Positions 29,218-38,557 of a DNA stretch of 64,000 bases are shown piece after piece. A program made the position numbers and the translations under genes. Source of the DNA: Streptomyces sp. JHA26 (GTDB lineage Bacteria; Actinomycetota; Actinomycetes; Streptomycetales; Streptomycetaceae); contig NZ_BDJC01000019.1 in NCBI RefSeq assembly GCF_002005565.1, positions 45,076 to 109,075 on the forward strand. The letters run 5' to 3'. The stretch's first letter is position 1, and each line of letters starts with the position of its first letter. Under the pieces are notes generated by a model. That model searched no databases. It was not told the DNA's origin and was given only the letters and a program-made list of their open reading frames with translations.

Positions 29218-30747
29218 CTACCGGGTCACCGCGTCCAGCGCGTCGGCCATGCCCCAGCCGTAGAAGCCGTTGCGGTTCTTCGGCCCCTCGCACACCGCGT
29301 CCACCTTGCCGTCACCGTCGATGTCGTACGGCTCGGTGCACGGCGTGGCGTCGGCCTGCGCGTACAGCAGCGCCTTGACCATGGCCGGTGAGGCGTGCGG
29401 GTGCGTCGACTTGATCAGGGCGGCGACGCCCGCGACGTGCGGCGAGGCCATCGACGTACCGGCCATGTAGCCCCACCCGCCGCCCGGCAGCGTGCCCAGG
29501 ATCAGGCCGCTGGTCGCCGGCGGCGCCGGGGTCTGGTAGGCGGTCGAGTCGCCGCCGGGCGCGGCGATGTCGATGACGCCCCGGCCGTAGTTGGAGAAGG
29601 ACGACTTCAGGCCCTTCGCGCCGGTCGCCGCCACCGTGACGACACCCGGGAGCTGGGTCGGGATGTCGTAGCACTCGGACGGGTCGATCACCCGGTCACC
29701 GGGAGTGGTGTCGTTGGGGGAGGACGGGTCGAGGATCTCGTCGGAGGCGAGGTCGTAGTTCTCGTTGCCGGCCGCGGCGACGTTGACGACGCCCTTCTTC
29801 TCCGCGTACCGCGAGGCCCGCGAGACGGCCTCGACGAGCGCCTTCTGGTCCGGGTCGTTCTTGCAGTTGAAGTACCACGGGTCGGTGTAATAGCTGTTGT
29901 TGGTCACGTCGACGCCGTGCTCGGCCGCCCACATGAAGCCGCAGACCACGGCCTCGGTGTAGAAGAAGCCGTCCGGGTTGGACACCTTGATGCCCGCGAC
30001 CTTCACGCCCGGCGCCACGCCGGTCATGCCGACGCCGTTCTTCGCGGCGGCGATCTCCCCGGCCACGTGCGTGCCGTGCGGGCTCTCCGCCGCGCTCGGC
30101 CGCCAGGCGCCGTCGGTGGTGTCCGGCTTGCCCGCCACGCAGTTGACCGACGCCCGCCGGTCGAAGTTCGGCGCGATGTCCGGGTGCGTGTCGTCGACGC
30201 CGGTGTCGATCACCGCGACGGTCACCCTGCTGCTGCCGAGCGACTTCTCGTGCGCCTTGTCCGCCTTGATGGCGGGCAGGTCCCACTGGAGGGACTCCAG
30301 CGGGTCCTGGCCCTCGACCGCCTGGGCGGCGGCGACCTCCTGCGCGCTGAGCACCTTCGGCGCGCCCACGTCGGTCGTCGCCGCCGAGGGCAGCGGCGCG
30401 GTGCGGGTGGCACCGGCCGACTGCACGCCGTGCACCCTGCGCACGGTCTTCGCGAAGTCCGGGTTCGCCGAGTGGACGACGACCACGCCGATCCGGTCGT
30501 ACGACGTCACGATCGTGCCGCCGGCCTGGGCTATCGCCCGCTTCACCCGCGCCGAAGGTCCGTGCCCCGGCTGGACGTTGACGACGTAGCTGAGCGCGCC
30601 GGCGTCGGCGGCGGCCGGGGCGGCCTCGGCCGCGGGGGCCTCGGTCGCGGAGGCCTGGACGCCGGGCAGGAAGGCGAGGGCCGTGGCCAGGGCCATGCCG
30701 GCCGGGACCGCGACGGCGCGGCGGCGACGGGAGTGAGGCGCTGTCAT
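29218..30747 (-). CDS. Secreted S8 family serine peptidase (subtilisin-like)
   Basis: 509 aa. The signal peptide is at residues 1-~34 (basic MTAPHSRRRR, then VAVPAGMALATALAFLPG, cleavage near VQASA), followed by a propeptide-like I9 region (YVVNVQPGHGPSARVKRAIA). The catalytic triad is visible: Asp181 (VIDTGVDD), His224 (SPHGTHVAG) and Ser432 (GTSMASPHVAG), with oxyanion Asn328 (AAAGNEN). Extracellular protease. It lacks a C-terminal sorting signal. The ATG at 30747 has GGAG upstream. Two small possible ORFs precede it. Confidence 0.95.
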   Translation of the reverse strand: MTAPHSRRRRAVAVPAGMALATALAFLPGVQASATEAPAAEAAPAAADAGALSYVVNVQPGHGPSARVKRAIAQAGGTIVTSYDRIGVVVVHSANPDFAKTVRRVHGVQSAGATRTAPLPSAATTDVGAPKVLSAQEVAAAQAVEGQDPLESLQWDLPAIKADKAHEKSLGSSRVTVAVIDTGVDDTHPDIAPNFDRRASVNCVAGKPDTTDGAWRPSAAESPHGTHVAGEIAAAKNGVGMTGVAPGVKVAGIKVSNPDGFFYTEAVVCGFMWAAEHGVDVTNNSYYTDPWYFNCKNDPDQKALVEAVSRASRYAEKKGVVNVAAAGNENYDLASDEILDPSSPNDTTPGDRVIDPSECYDIPTQLPGVVTVAATGAKGLKSSFSNYGRGVIDIAAPGGDSTAYQTPAPPATSGLILGTLPGGGWGYMAGTSMASPHVAGVAALIKSTHPHASPAMVKALLYAQADATPCTEPYDIDGDGKVDAVCEGPKNRNGFYGWGMADALDAVTR

Positions 30748-30803
30748 GTGCGAGGTCTCCAGTTCGTGAGAGGGGAGGGAAGGGACGAGCGGAGCGGAGC
30801 GCT

Positions 30804-30923
30804 TCACCGCGCGCGGCACGTCCCCGACCCCGCGGCTCCCGACAGGAAGGCGAGCGGCATGGTCAGCGACAGCACGACCGGTACGGCGGGAACGAGCCGC
30901 CGTCTGGAACGCAGATGAATCAT
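30804..30923 (-). CDS. Possible 39-aa Sec-signal-like small protein upstream of the subtilase
   Basis: Begins MIHLRSRRRLVPAV: a basic n-region (RSRRR), then a hydrophobic stretch (~10-30, VPVVLSLTMPLAFLSG) and a short Gly/Ser tail with one Cys. GGAG lies six bases ahead of the ATG. The start overlaps the stop of another small frame (ATGA), and the stop is 57 bases before the subtilase. It could be a small secreted or membrane peptide, or chance. No family recognised. Confidence 0.35.
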   Translation of the reverse strand: MIHLRSRRRLVPAVPVVLSLTMPLAFLSGAAGSGTCRAR

Positions 30924-31036
30924 GGGGTCTCCACATCATCCGGAAACGAGACCGGCCCGAGACGCAGATGGTCCTCGGGCAGGTACATGACGCAGTGGTG
31001 CAGGGCGAAGCTATCCCCGAAGTCGCTGGCCAGCAA
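30920..31036 (-). CDS. Possible 38-aa acidic small protein upstream of the subtilase
   Basis: TTG start with GGGGGA five bases upstream, codon use of streptomycete type (third bases mostly G/C). It contains HHCVMYLPEDHLRLGPVSF and ends DDVETP. Its stop overlaps the ATG of the next small ORF. No family recognised. It could instead be the remnant C-terminus of a decayed gene. Confidence 0.3.
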   Translation of the reverse strand: MLASDFGDSFALHHCVMYLPEDHLRLGPVSFPDDVETP

Positions 31037-31187
31037 TGTTTTCCCCCAAGGGACTTGGGAAAGTACCGCGCGTGTTGAACCGGGCTCGACGGGGCGCCGT
31101 GTCGTTGGACAGGGAGCCCGAGCACGACCAGGGCCCCGTGAGAACACCGAGGACCAAGCCGTCATGTCCGTCGTACGAGGAGACTCC

Positions 31188-31544
31188 GTGGCCACCGACG
31201 CACCGCCCCCCTCGAAAGAGGAACACCGACTCCCCACCGCCGAGGAGTTCTCCGAGGTGCAGCAGAGTGCGGAGTTCGCCGAACTGCGCCGCACCTTCCG
31301 CTCCTTCGCCTTCCCGCTGACGATCGCCTTCGTCGCCTGGTACCTGCTCTACGTGCTGCTGTCGAACTACGCCGGCGGCTTCATGGGCACCAAGCTGTTC
31401 GGCAACATCAACGTCGCGTTCGTCTTCGGCATCGCCCAGTTCGTCACCACGTTCCTCATCGCCTGGTGGTACTCGCGGCACGCCGCCGCGAAGCTCGACC
31501 CCAAGGCCGAGGCCATCAAGTCCCGGATGGAGGGCGGCGCATGA
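31188..31544 (+). CDS. DUF485 membrane protein, ActP partner
   Basis: 118 aa with two membrane helices (FRSFAFPLTIAFVAWYLLYV and VAFVFGIAQFVTTFLIAWWY), the DUF485 pattern (YjcH-like). DUF485 genes typically precede actP-type solute:sodium symporters, as here with an ATGA overlap. Chosen start is the GTG at 31188, which has GAGGAG five bases upstream; an in-frame ATG at 31164 is an alternative. Probably helps insert or regulate the symporter. Confidence 0.87.
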   Translation: MATDAPPPSKEEHRLPTAEEFSEVQQSAEFAELRRTFRSFAFPLTIAFVAWYLLYVLLSNYAGGFMGTKLFGNINVAFVFGIAQFVTTFLIAWWYSRHAAAKLDPKAEAIKSRMEGGA

Positions 31545-33175
31545 GCACCGCACAGACCGTTCTCGCCGCCGAGCTGGCCGCCAACGAGGCCAGCGAGCAC
31601 CGGCCGCTGATCATCACGCTCTTCTCCGTCTTCGTCCTCGCGACGCTCTTCATCACCGTCTGGGCCGGCCGCCAGACCAAGGACGCCGCCGACTTCTACG
31701 CGGGCGGCCGCCAGTTCAGCGCCTTCCAGAACGGCCTCGCCGTCTCCGGCGACTACATGTCGGCCGCGTCCTTCCTCGGCATCGCCGGCGCCATCGCCCT
31801 CTTCGGCTACGACGGCTTCCTGTACTCCATCGGCTTCCTGGTCGCCTGGCTGGTCGCCCTGCTGCTGGTCGCCGAGCCGCTCAGGAACTCCGGCCGCTAC
31901 ACGATGGGTGACGTCCTCGCCTACCGCATGCGCCAGCGCCCCGTGCGCACCGCCGCCGGCACCTCCACGATCGTCGTGTCGATCTTCTACCTGCTGGCCC
32001 AGATGGCCGGCGCGGGCGTCCTCGTCTCCCTGCTGCTCGGCATCACCTCCGACGCGGGCAAGATCCTCATCGTCGCCCTCGTCGGCGTCCTGATGATCGT
32101 GTACGTCACCATCGGCGGCATGAAGGGCACCACCTGGGTCCAGATGGTCAAGGCCGTGCTGCTGATCGGCGGCACCATCCTGATCACCTTCCTGGTGCTG
32201 CTGAAGTTCGACTTCAACATCTCCGACCTGCTCGGCAAGGCCGCGGAGAACAGCGGTGCGGGCTCCGCCTTCCTGGAGCCCGGCCTCCAGTACGGCGCGA
32301 CGGGCACCTCCAAGCTCGACTTCATCTCCCTGGGCATCGCCCTGGTGCTCGGCACCGCCGGGCTGCCGCACATCCTGATCCGCTTCTACACGGTGCCCAA
32401 CGCCAAGGCCGCCCGTAAGTCCGTGAACTGGGCGATCGGCATCATCGGCGCCTTCTACCTGATGACCATCGCCCTCGGCTTCGGCGCCGCCGCACTCATC
32501 GGGAAGGACGAGATCATCGCGTCCAACCCGTCCGGCAACACGGCCGCGCCGCTGCTCGCCCTGCACGTCGGCGGCGTCGACTCGGCCTGGGGCGCGATCC
32601 TGCTCGCCACGATCTCGGCGGTGGCCTTCGCGACCATCCTCGCCGTGGTCGCCGGCCTCACCCTCGCCTCCTCGTCGTCCTTCGCGCACGACATCTACGC
32701 CAACGTGATCCGCAAGGGGGAGGCGACCGAGAAGGAGGAGATGAGGGCGGCCCGCTGGGCGACCGTCTTCATCGGCATCGTCTCCATCGCGCTCGGCGCC
32801 CTCGCCCGCGACCTGAACGTGGCCGGCCTGGTCGCCCTGGCCTTCGCGGTCGCGGCCTCCGCCAACCTGCCGACCATCCTCTACAGCCTGTTCTGGAAGC
32901 GGTTCACCACGCAGGGCGCGCTCTGGTCGATCTACGGCGGTCTGATCGTCGCCGTCGGCCTGGTGCTGTTCTCGCCCGTCGTCTCCGGCGACCCGAAGGC
33001 GATGTTCCCGGACGTCGACTTCGCCTGGTTCCCGCTGAAGAACCCGGGCATCATCTCCATCCCGTTCGGCTTCCTCATGGGCTGGCTCGGCACGGTCCTG
33101 TCCAAGGAGGGACCCGACGAGGCGAAGTACGCGGAGCTCGAGGTCCGGTCGCTGACCGGCACGGGCGCCCACTGA
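31541..33175 (+). CDS. actP: Cation/acetate symporter ActP-like (sodium:solute symporter family)
   Basis: 544 aa with about 13 membrane helices. SSS-family hallmarks are FYAGGRQFSAFQNGLAVSGD near the N-terminus, SFLGIAGAIALFGYDGFLYS, and GTAGLPHILIRFYTVPNAKA, the characteristic ActP segment. Imports acetate or other short monocarboxylates with Na+ or H+. The ATG overlaps the DUF485 stop, so translation is coupled. Downstream lies a 155-base gap before moaA. Confidence 0.93.
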   Translation: MSTAQTVLAAELAANEASEHRPLIITLFSVFVLATLFITVWAGRQTKDAADFYAGGRQFSAFQNGLAVSGDYMSAASFLGIAGAIALFGYDGFLYSIGFLVAWLVALLLVAEPLRNSGRYTMGDVLAYRMRQRPVRTAAGTSTIVVSIFYLLAQMAGAGVLVSLLLGITSDAGKILIVALVGVLMIVYVTIGGMKGTTWVQMVKAVLLIGGTILITFLVLLKFDFNISDLLGKAAENSGAGSAFLEPGLQYGATGTSKLDFISLGIALVLGTAGLPHILIRFYTVPNAKAARKSVNWAIGIIGAFYLMTIALGFGAAALIGKDEIIASNPSGNTAAPLLALHVGGVDSAWGAILLATISAVAFATILAVVAGLTLASSSSFAHDIYANVIRKGEATEKEEMRAARWATVFIGIVSIALGALARDLNVAGLVALAFAVAASANLPTILYSLFWKRFTTQGALWSIYGGLIVAVGLVLFSPVVSGDPKAMFPDVDFAWFPLKNPGIISIPFGFLMGWLGTVLSKEGPDEAKYAELEVRSLTGTGAH

Positions 33176-33331
33176 TCCCACCCCCGCCGCGGCCCCGTCG
33201 TAGATCCCTACGACGCGGCCGCGGCGCACGTCGTGGGGATCGGGCCGCTGTCGTTGTCGGCGCGGTCACGTAGGCTCGCAGTGTCGGAGGAGAGAAGCGC
33301 TCCGCCGATCCGCGTCGAGGAGGGGGCCCGC

Positions 33332-34321
33332 GTGCTCATCGACACCTACGGCCGAGTGGCCACCGACCTGAGGGTCTCGCTGACCGACCGCTGCAACCTG
33401 CGCTGCACGTACTGCATGCCGGAAGAGGGTCTGCAGTGGCTGGCCAAGCCCGACCTGCTCACGGACGACGAGATCGTCCGCCTGATCGACATCGCGGTCA
33501 CCTCCCTCGGCATCGAGGAGGTCCGCTTCACCGGCGGGGAGCCGCTGCTGCGCCCCGGCCTGGTCGGCATCGTCGAGCGCGTCGCCGCCCTCGCCCCGCG
33601 CCCCCAGATGTCGCTGACCACCAACGGCATCGGTCTCAGGCGCACGGCGAGCGCCCTGAAGGCCGCGGGCCTGGACCGGGTCAACGTCTCCCTGGACACC
33701 CTGCGCCCGGACGTCTTCAAGACCCTCACCCGCCGCGACCGCCACAAGGACGTCCTGGAGGGCCTGGCGGCCGCCCGCGAGGCCGGCCTGACCCCGGTGA
33801 AGGTCAACTCGGTCCTGATGCCGGGCCTCAACGCCGACGAGGCCCCCGACCTGCTGGCCTGGGCCGTCGAGCACGACTACGAGCTGCGCTTCATCGAGCA
33901 GATGCCCCTGGACGCCCAGCACGGCTGGAAGCGCGAGGGCATGGTCACCGCCGGTGACATCCTCACCTCCCTGCGCACCCGCTTCGAGCTGACCGCCGAG
34001 GGCGCCGAGGAGCGCGGCTCGGCCCCCGCCGAGCGCTGGCTCGTGGACGGCGGCCCGCACCGCGTCGGCGTCATCGCCTCCGTCACCCGCCCGTTCTGCT
34101 CGGCCTGCGACCGCACCCGCCTGACCGCCGACGGCCAGGTGCGCACCTGCCTGTTCGCCACCGAGGAGACCGACCTGCGCGCCGCCCTGCGCTCCGGCGC
34201 CCCGGACGAGGAGATCGCCCGCATCTGGCGGCTGGCCATGTGGGGCAAGAAGGCGGGCGCGGGCCTGGACGACCCGACGTTCGTCCAGCCCGACCGGCCG
34301 ATGTCCGCGATCGGCGGCTAG
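33332..34321 (+). CDS. moaA: GTP 3',8-cyclase MoaA
   Basis: The radical-SAM enzyme that starts molybdenum-cofactor synthesis by rearranging GTP. 329 aa. The N-terminal cluster motif C21-X3-C25-X2-C28 (RCNLRCTYC) binds the SAM-[4Fe-4S]. The C-terminal cluster Cys256, Cys259 and Cys273 (FCSACDRTR...TCLF) binds GTP, and the chain ends with the conserved GG dipeptide. The GTG at 33332 follows GGAGGGGG; upstream frame is not coding. No other mo-cofactor genes are nearby. Confidence 0.96.
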   Translation: MLIDTYGRVATDLRVSLTDRCNLRCTYCMPEEGLQWLAKPDLLTDDEIVRLIDIAVTSLGIEEVRFTGGEPLLRPGLVGIVERVAALAPRPQMSLTTNGIGLRRTASALKAAGLDRVNVSLDTLRPDVFKTLTRRDRHKDVLEGLAAAREAGLTPVKVNSVLMPGLNADEAPDLLAWAVEHDYELRFIEQMPLDAQHGWKREGMVTAGDILTSLRTRFELTAEGAEERGSAPAERWLVDGGPHRVGVIASVTRPFCSACDRTRLTADGQVRTCLFATEETDLRAALRSGAPDEEIARIWRLAMWGKKAGAGLDDPTFVQPDRPMSAIGG

Positions 34322-34389
34322 GGTCTGCCGGCAGGCGGACGAGGGTTCGACGACAAGGCCCGGGACCGGGGGCGAGGGCGCCCACGGTC

Positions 34390-34611
34390 TCAGGAGGGTT
34401 CGGCCGCCTGCCAGTCCTCGAACCGGGCGACGTCCTTCAGGAAGCCGCGCACCCCGAGGAACTGGGACAGGTGCTCCCGGTGCTCCTCGCAGGCGAGCCA
34501 CGTCTTGCGGCGCTCCGGCGTGTGGACCTTCGGGTTGTTCCACGCCAGCACCCACACCGCGGCATCACGGCAGCCCTTGGCGGAACAGATCGGGGTCGAC
34601 TCGTCACTCAC
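34390..34611 (-). CDS. Small conserved Cys/His protein, possible zinc binder
   Basis: 73 aa with Cys residues at ICSAKGC and LACEEHREH, forming a C-X4-C and C-X2-H-X2-H arrangement suitable for one zinc ion. A WVLAWNNPKVH segment lies between. No hydrophobic helix. Convergent with moaA. Streptomycetes keep a protein like this at the same place (recalled); function unknown. Confidence 0.8.
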   Translation of the reverse strand: MSDESTPICSAKGCRDAAVWVLAWNNPKVHTPERRKTWLACEEHREHLSQFLGVRGFLKDVARFEDWQAAEPS

Positions 34612-34640
34612 AGGTTCGTCTCACAACTCGCGGAAAAAGG

Positions 34641-34678
34641 CGACGCCGAGCAGCCACGGGGGGAGCTGCCCGGCGTCG
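34641..34678. terminator. Imperfect hairpin downstream of the DUF3099 gene
   Basis: CGACGCCG...GCAGC pairs with GCTGC...CGGCGTCG, an interrupted stem of 13 bp, 170 bases past the DUF3099 stop on the minus strand. Possible terminator; it also lies just upstream of the small Cys/His gene start. Confidence 0.4.
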
Positions 34679-34844
34679 GTCCGTCGCTCCGACGGGGGAT
34701 GCGGAGCGCGTACGAAGTATGTCACGGGTCACCCGCGACCCGGCACCGGAACAACATGATTGATCTGAGCTTTTCTTGAGCCTTGGCGTGGAATCGACCC
34801 CCGTCCCCGCCGCCCCCGCCGTCACGTCGGCGGCGGCCCCGCGG

Positions 34845-35243
34845 TCACGACCGGCCGTGCGGCTCACCGCTCGCGCCCCGCGCGGCATCGGGCGCGACGC
34901 CTTCCGCAACCGATTCCGCCGAGCCGTCCTCCGCGCGCGGAGCAGTGATCATCGGCGGAGGCGGCACGGTCACGAACGTCGACGGCAACGAGGGCGCGTT
35001 CTCCCGACCGGCGTTCGCGATCACGACCGCGATGTAGGGCAGGACCGCGCCGAGCACCAGCGCCACGATCGCGACGTGCCGTTCCACGTTCCACAGGCAG
35101 GCGGCGAGGATGACCGAAACCGTGCGGACCGTCATCGAGATGACGTAGCGGCGCTGCCGCCCGCGCACGTCCTCCTGGAGACCCGTACGGGCCCCGGTGA
35201 TCCGGAACACCTCGGTGTTCTGCCCGCTGCCCAGCTTCCGCAT
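34845..35243 (-). CDS. DUF3099 family membrane protein
   Basis: 132 aa. MRKLGSGQNTEVFRITGA leads into a two-helix hairpin (VISMTVRTVSVILAACLWNV and HVAIVALVLGAVLPYIAVVI), the DUF3099 core, followed by NAGRENAPSLPSTF and a disordered Pro/Ala tail. Small actinobacterial inner-membrane protein of unknown role. The ATG at 35243 begins the conserved part. Confidence 0.87.
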   Translation of the reverse strand: MRKLGSGQNTEVFRITGARTGLQEDVRGRQRRYVISMTVRTVSVILAACLWNVERHVAIVALVLGAVLPYIAVVIANAGRENAPSLPSTFVTVPPPPMITAPRAEDGSAESVAEGVAPDAARGASGEPHGRS

Positions 35244-35501
35244 CACGTTCCACCAACCGCCCGTATCGGTCTTTCCCCGCCCCGCTCGCGTCCGCGGCCG
35301 CTCGGGGACCCCGGTCCCGGACGTCTCCACGGTACGCCGCGTCCACGCCTGCGACGAGACCGGGTGGCCCCGGCCCGCGCGCCCGGCGTGCGCCGCGTCG
35401 CGTAGACGGGTCCCCTGTTCGGCCGTACCCGGCGTGCGCCGTTCGCGGTACGGCCGAAGACTGGCGGCAATGCTCGCGTAGAGCCGTATGAGGAGGCAGC
35501 C

Positions 35502-35783
35502 ATGGGCTGGTTGTGGGCGATCATCGTCGGATTCGTGCTCGGTCTGATCGCCAAGGCGGTCATTCCGGGGAAGCAGCACAGTCCGCTGTGGCTGACCACC
35601 ATCTTCGGCATGCTCGGCGCCATCGCCGGCAACGCGATCGCGCGCGCGGTCGGGGTCGAGGCGACCCGCGGCATCGACTGGTGGCGGCACATCTTCCAAC
35701 TGGTGGCCGCGATCATCATCGTCGGCCTCGGCGACGCCGCCTACATGGCGGTGCGGGGCAACAGGCGCAGGGAACGCGCCTGA
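35502..35783 (+). CDS. GlsB/YeaQ/YmgE family stress-response membrane protein
   Basis: 93 aa with three hydrophobic helices. MGWLWAIIVGFVLGLIAKAV and the Gly-rich TTIFGMLGAIAGNAIARAVG match the transglycosylase-associated (GlsB) family, small membrane proteins often induced by stress. AGGAGG lies seven bases ahead of the ATG. Convergent with tyrS, separated by a strong hairpin. Confidence 0.87.
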   Translation: MGWLWAIIVGFVLGLIAKAVIPGKQHSPLWLTTIFGMLGAIAGNAIARAVGVEATRGIDWWRHIFQLVAAIIIVGLGDAAYMAVRGNRRRERA

Positions 35784-35793
35784 CGCGGCACGG

Positions 35794-35842
35794 CGAAGGG
35801 GCGGTCCACGGTCGCCGCGAGGCACCGGGAACCGCCCCTTCG
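35794..35842. terminator. Bidirectional terminator between glsB-like gene and tyrS
   Basis: 12-bp perfect arms, CGAAGGGGCGGT and ACCGCCCCTTCG, around a 25-base loop that can itself pair. It sits between convergent genes and probably ends both transcripts. Confidence 0.75.
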
Positions 35843-35850
35843 TGCGCCTG

Positions 35851-37119
35851 TCAGGCGCCGGTGACCTCCACCGCGGCCAGGTTCTTCTTGCCGCGGCGCA
35901 GCACCAGCCAGCGCCCGTGCAGCAGGTCCTCCGCGGCGGGGACCGCGTCCTCGGCGGTGACCTTGACGTTGTTCACGTAGGCGCCGCCCTCCTTCACCGT
36001 GCGGCGCGCGGCGGACTTGCTGGCCACCAGGCCGACCTCGGCGAACAGGTCCACCACCGGACCGAGCTCGGCGACCTTCACGTGCGGCACCTCGGAGAGG
36101 GCCGCGGCCAGCGTCCTGTCGTCCAGCCCGGCCAGGTCGCCCTGTCCGAAGAGGGCCTTGGACGCGTCGATCACCGCGGCCGTCTGACCGGCACCGTGCA
36201 CCAGCGTGGTCAGCTCCTCCGCCAGCGCGCGCTGCGCGGCCCGGGCCTGCGGACGCTCCTCGGTCTGCCGCTCCAGCTCCTCGAGCTCCGCACGGGACCG
36301 GAAGGACAGGATGCGCAGGTAGCGCGAGATGTCCCGGTCGTCCACGTTCAGCCAGAACTGGTAGAAGGCGTACGGCGTGGTCATCTCCGGGTCCAGCCAG
36401 ACGGCGCCGCCCTCGGTCTTGCCGAACTTGGTGCCGTCCGCCTTGGTCATCAGCGGCGTCGCGTAGGCGTGGACCGTGGCGTCCGGCTCCAGCCGGTGCA
36501 GCAGGTCGAGGCCCGCCGTCAGGTTGCCCCACTGGTCGCTGCCGCCCTGCTGCATCGTGCAGCCGTAGCGCCGGTAGAGCTGGAGGAAGTCCATCGCCTG
36601 GAGGAGCTGGTAGCTGAACTCCGTGTAGCTGATGCCCTCGGAGGACTCCAGCCGCCGGGCGACGGAGTCCTTCGTCAGCATCTTGTTGACCCGGAAGTGC
36701 TTGCCGATGTCCCGCAGGAACTCGATCGCCGAGAGGTTCGCGGTCCAGTCGAGGTTGTTGACCATCACGGCCGCGTTCTCGCCCTCGAAGGACAGGAACG
36801 GCTCGATCTGGCCGCGCAGCCGCTCGACCCAGCCCGCGACGGTCTCCGGCGAGTTCAGCGTGCGCTCCGCGGTCGGCCGCGGGTCGCCGATCTGGCCCGT
36901 GGCACCGCCGACCAGCGCCAGCGGCCGGTGACCGGCCTGCTGGAGCCGGCGCACGGTGAGCACCTGCACCAGGTGACCGACGTGCAGGGACGGCGCGGTC
37001 GGGTCGAAGCCGCAATAGAACGTGACGGGACCGTCCGCGAGCGCCTTGCGCAAAGCGTCCTCGTCGGTGGACTGGGCGAACAGCCCGCGCCACTTCAGCT
37101 CGTCGACGATGTCCGTCAC
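35851..37119 (-). CDS. tyrS: Tyrosyl-tRNA synthetase
   Basis: 422 aa class-I aminoacyl-tRNA synthetase charging tRNA-Tyr. The HIGH-type motif is HVGHL (in [11 protein letters not shown]) and the KMSKS-type loop is [21 protein letters not shown] and GGSDQWGN are TyrRS signatures. The C-terminal ~65 residues form an S4 RNA-binding domain ([17 protein letters not shown]). GTG start. Single-copy essential-type gene; no T-box leader is evident upstream. Confidence 0.97.
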   Translation of the reverse strand: MTDIVDELKWRGLFAQSTDEDALRKALADGPVTFYCGFDPTAPSLHVGHLVQVLTVRRLQQAGHRPLALVGGATGQIGDPRPTAERTLNSPETVAGWVERLRGQIEPFLSFEGENAAVMVNNLDWTANLSAIEFLRDIGKHFRVNKMLTKDSVARRLESSEGISYTEFSYQLLQAMDFLQLYRRYGCTMQQGGSDQWGNLTAGLDLLHRLEPDATVHAYATPLMTKADGTKFGKTEGGAVWLDPEMTTPYAFYQFWLNVDDRDISRYLRILSFRSRAELEELERQTEERPQARAAQRALAEELTTLVHGAGQTAAVIDASKALFGQGDLAGLDDRTLAAALSEVPHVKVAELGPVVDLFAEVGLVASKSAARRTVKEGGAYVNNVKVTAEDAVPAAEDLLHGRWLVLRRGKKNLAAVEVTGA

Positions 37120-37162
37120 GGTTCTCTTGTCTCCTCGGATGGGCTCGGAATCAGGTACGAGG

Positions 37163-38557
37163 TTATACGCCCTGGCTGACAGAGCTCATATTGAAGTCGG
37201 GCACCCTCAGCGCGGGCATCGCGGACCTGGTGAACCAGTCGCCCCACTCCCTGGGCAGCGTCTTCTCCGTGCGCCCGGCCTCCGTGGCCCGGCCCAGCAG
37301 GGAGACCGGCGACTCGTTGAAGCGGAAGTTGTTCACCTCGCCGACGACCTCGCCGTCCTCGACGAGGTAGACGCCGTCCCGGGTCAGACCGGTCAGCAGC
37401 AGCGTCGCCGGGTCGACCTCGCGGATGTACCACAGGCAGGTCAGCAGCAGCCCCCGCCCGGTGCCGGCGACCATCTCCTCCAGGGAACGGCCGGTGCCGC
37501 CCTCCAGGACGAGGTTGTCGATCGCCGGGGCCACCGGCAGCCCGGTCAGCGCGGCGCTGTGCCGGGTGGTGGTCAGCCGGTTCAGCTCGCCCGCGCGGAT
37601 CCAGTCCGTCGCCGCCACCGGCAGCCCGTTGTCGAACACCGACTGGTCACCGCCGGAGGAGTGCGCGATCACGAAGGGCGCGCTCTCCAGGCCCGGCTCG
37701 TGGGGGTCGCTGCGCAGGGTCAGCGGCAGCTCGCCGAGCCGCTCGCCGACGCGCGTGCCGCCGCCCGGCGTCGAGAACACGGTGCGCCCCTCGGCCGCGT
37801 CCCGTCCCGAGGCCGACCACAGCTGGTAGATCAGCAGGTCCGCGACCGCCGTCGGCGGCAGCAGCGTCTCGTACCGGCCGGCGGGCAGCTCCACCCGCCG
37901 CTCGGCCCAGCCGAGCCGTACGGCCAGCTCGGCGTCGAGCGCGGCCGGGTCGACGTCCTTGAAGTCCCGCGTGGAGCGCCCCGCCCACGCCGACCGGGTG
38001 CGGTCCGGGGACTTCGCGTTCAGCTCCAGCGTCCCGGTGGGCTGGTCGTGCCGCAGCCGCAGACCCGTGGACGTGCCCAGGTACGTCGACGTCAGCTCGT
38101 GGCGGGCGAAGCCGTACAGCTCCCGCCCGCCCGCACGCGCACGGGCGAACGCCTCCCCGAGGGCCGGCGCGAAGTCGGCGAACACGGCCGACGACGTCTC
38201 GGCGGGCGCGTCGGTGAAGTCGGGCGAGGCGGGCACGCCCGTGACCAGCGGCTGCGCGTCCTCGGCGGGACCGGCGCCGCGCGCGGCGGCCTCCGCGGCC
38301 CGCACCAGCGGCTCCAGCTCGTCCGCGGTCACCGCCGAGCGCGACACCACCCCGGACGCCGTGCCCTGCTGCCCGTCGACGGTGGCGACGACGGTGAGGG
38401 TGCGCCCGCGCGTGACGCCGTTGGTGGTGAGCGCGTTGCCGGCCCAGCGCAGGTTGGCGGTGGACTCCTCGTCGGCGATGACCACACAGCCGTCCGCCCG
38501 GGACAGCTCCAGCGCCCGCTCGACGATCTCGTGCGGCTTGTCCGTGCGCGCGCTCAT
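37163..38557 (-). CDS. PmbA/TldE-type subunit of TldD/E metalloprotease
   Basis: 464 aa. It lacks HExxxH and has the U62-family fold seen in TldE/PmbA, the non-catalytic partner of the TldD/TldE heterodimer that degrades unfolded peptides and trims leader peptides. Visible family segments are [20 protein letters not shown] and [20 protein letters not shown]. The ATG overlaps the tldD stop (ATGA), so the two subunits are translated together. Confidence 0.92.
   Translation of the reverse strand: MSARTDKPHEIVERALELSRADGCVVIADEESTANLRWAGNALTTNGVTRGRTLTVVATVDGQQGTASGVVSRSAVTADELEPLVRAAEAAARGAGPAEDAQPLVTGVPASPDFTDAPAETSSAVFADFAPALGEAFARARAGGRELYGFARHELTSTYLGTSTGLRLRHDQPTGTLELNAKSPDRTRSAWAGRSTRDFKDVDPAALDAELAVRLGWAERRVELPAGRYETLLPPTAVADLLIYQLWSASGRDAAEGRTVFSTPGGGTRVGERLGELPLTLRSDPHEPGLESAPFVIAHSSGGDQSVFDNGLPVAATDWIRAGELNRLTTTRHSAALTGLPVAPAIDNLVLEGGTGRSLEEMVAGTGRGLLLTCLWYIREVDPATLLLTGLTRDGVYLVEDGEVVGEVNNFRFNESPVSLLGRATEAGRTEKTLPREWGDWFTRSAMPALRVPDFNMSSVSQGV

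Noticed and set aside
31041..31062. CCCAAG-GGA-CTTGGG hairpin before the DUF485 gene
   Set aside because: Only six pairs, overlaps the possible small ORF ribosome site; too weak to call an operator or terminator.
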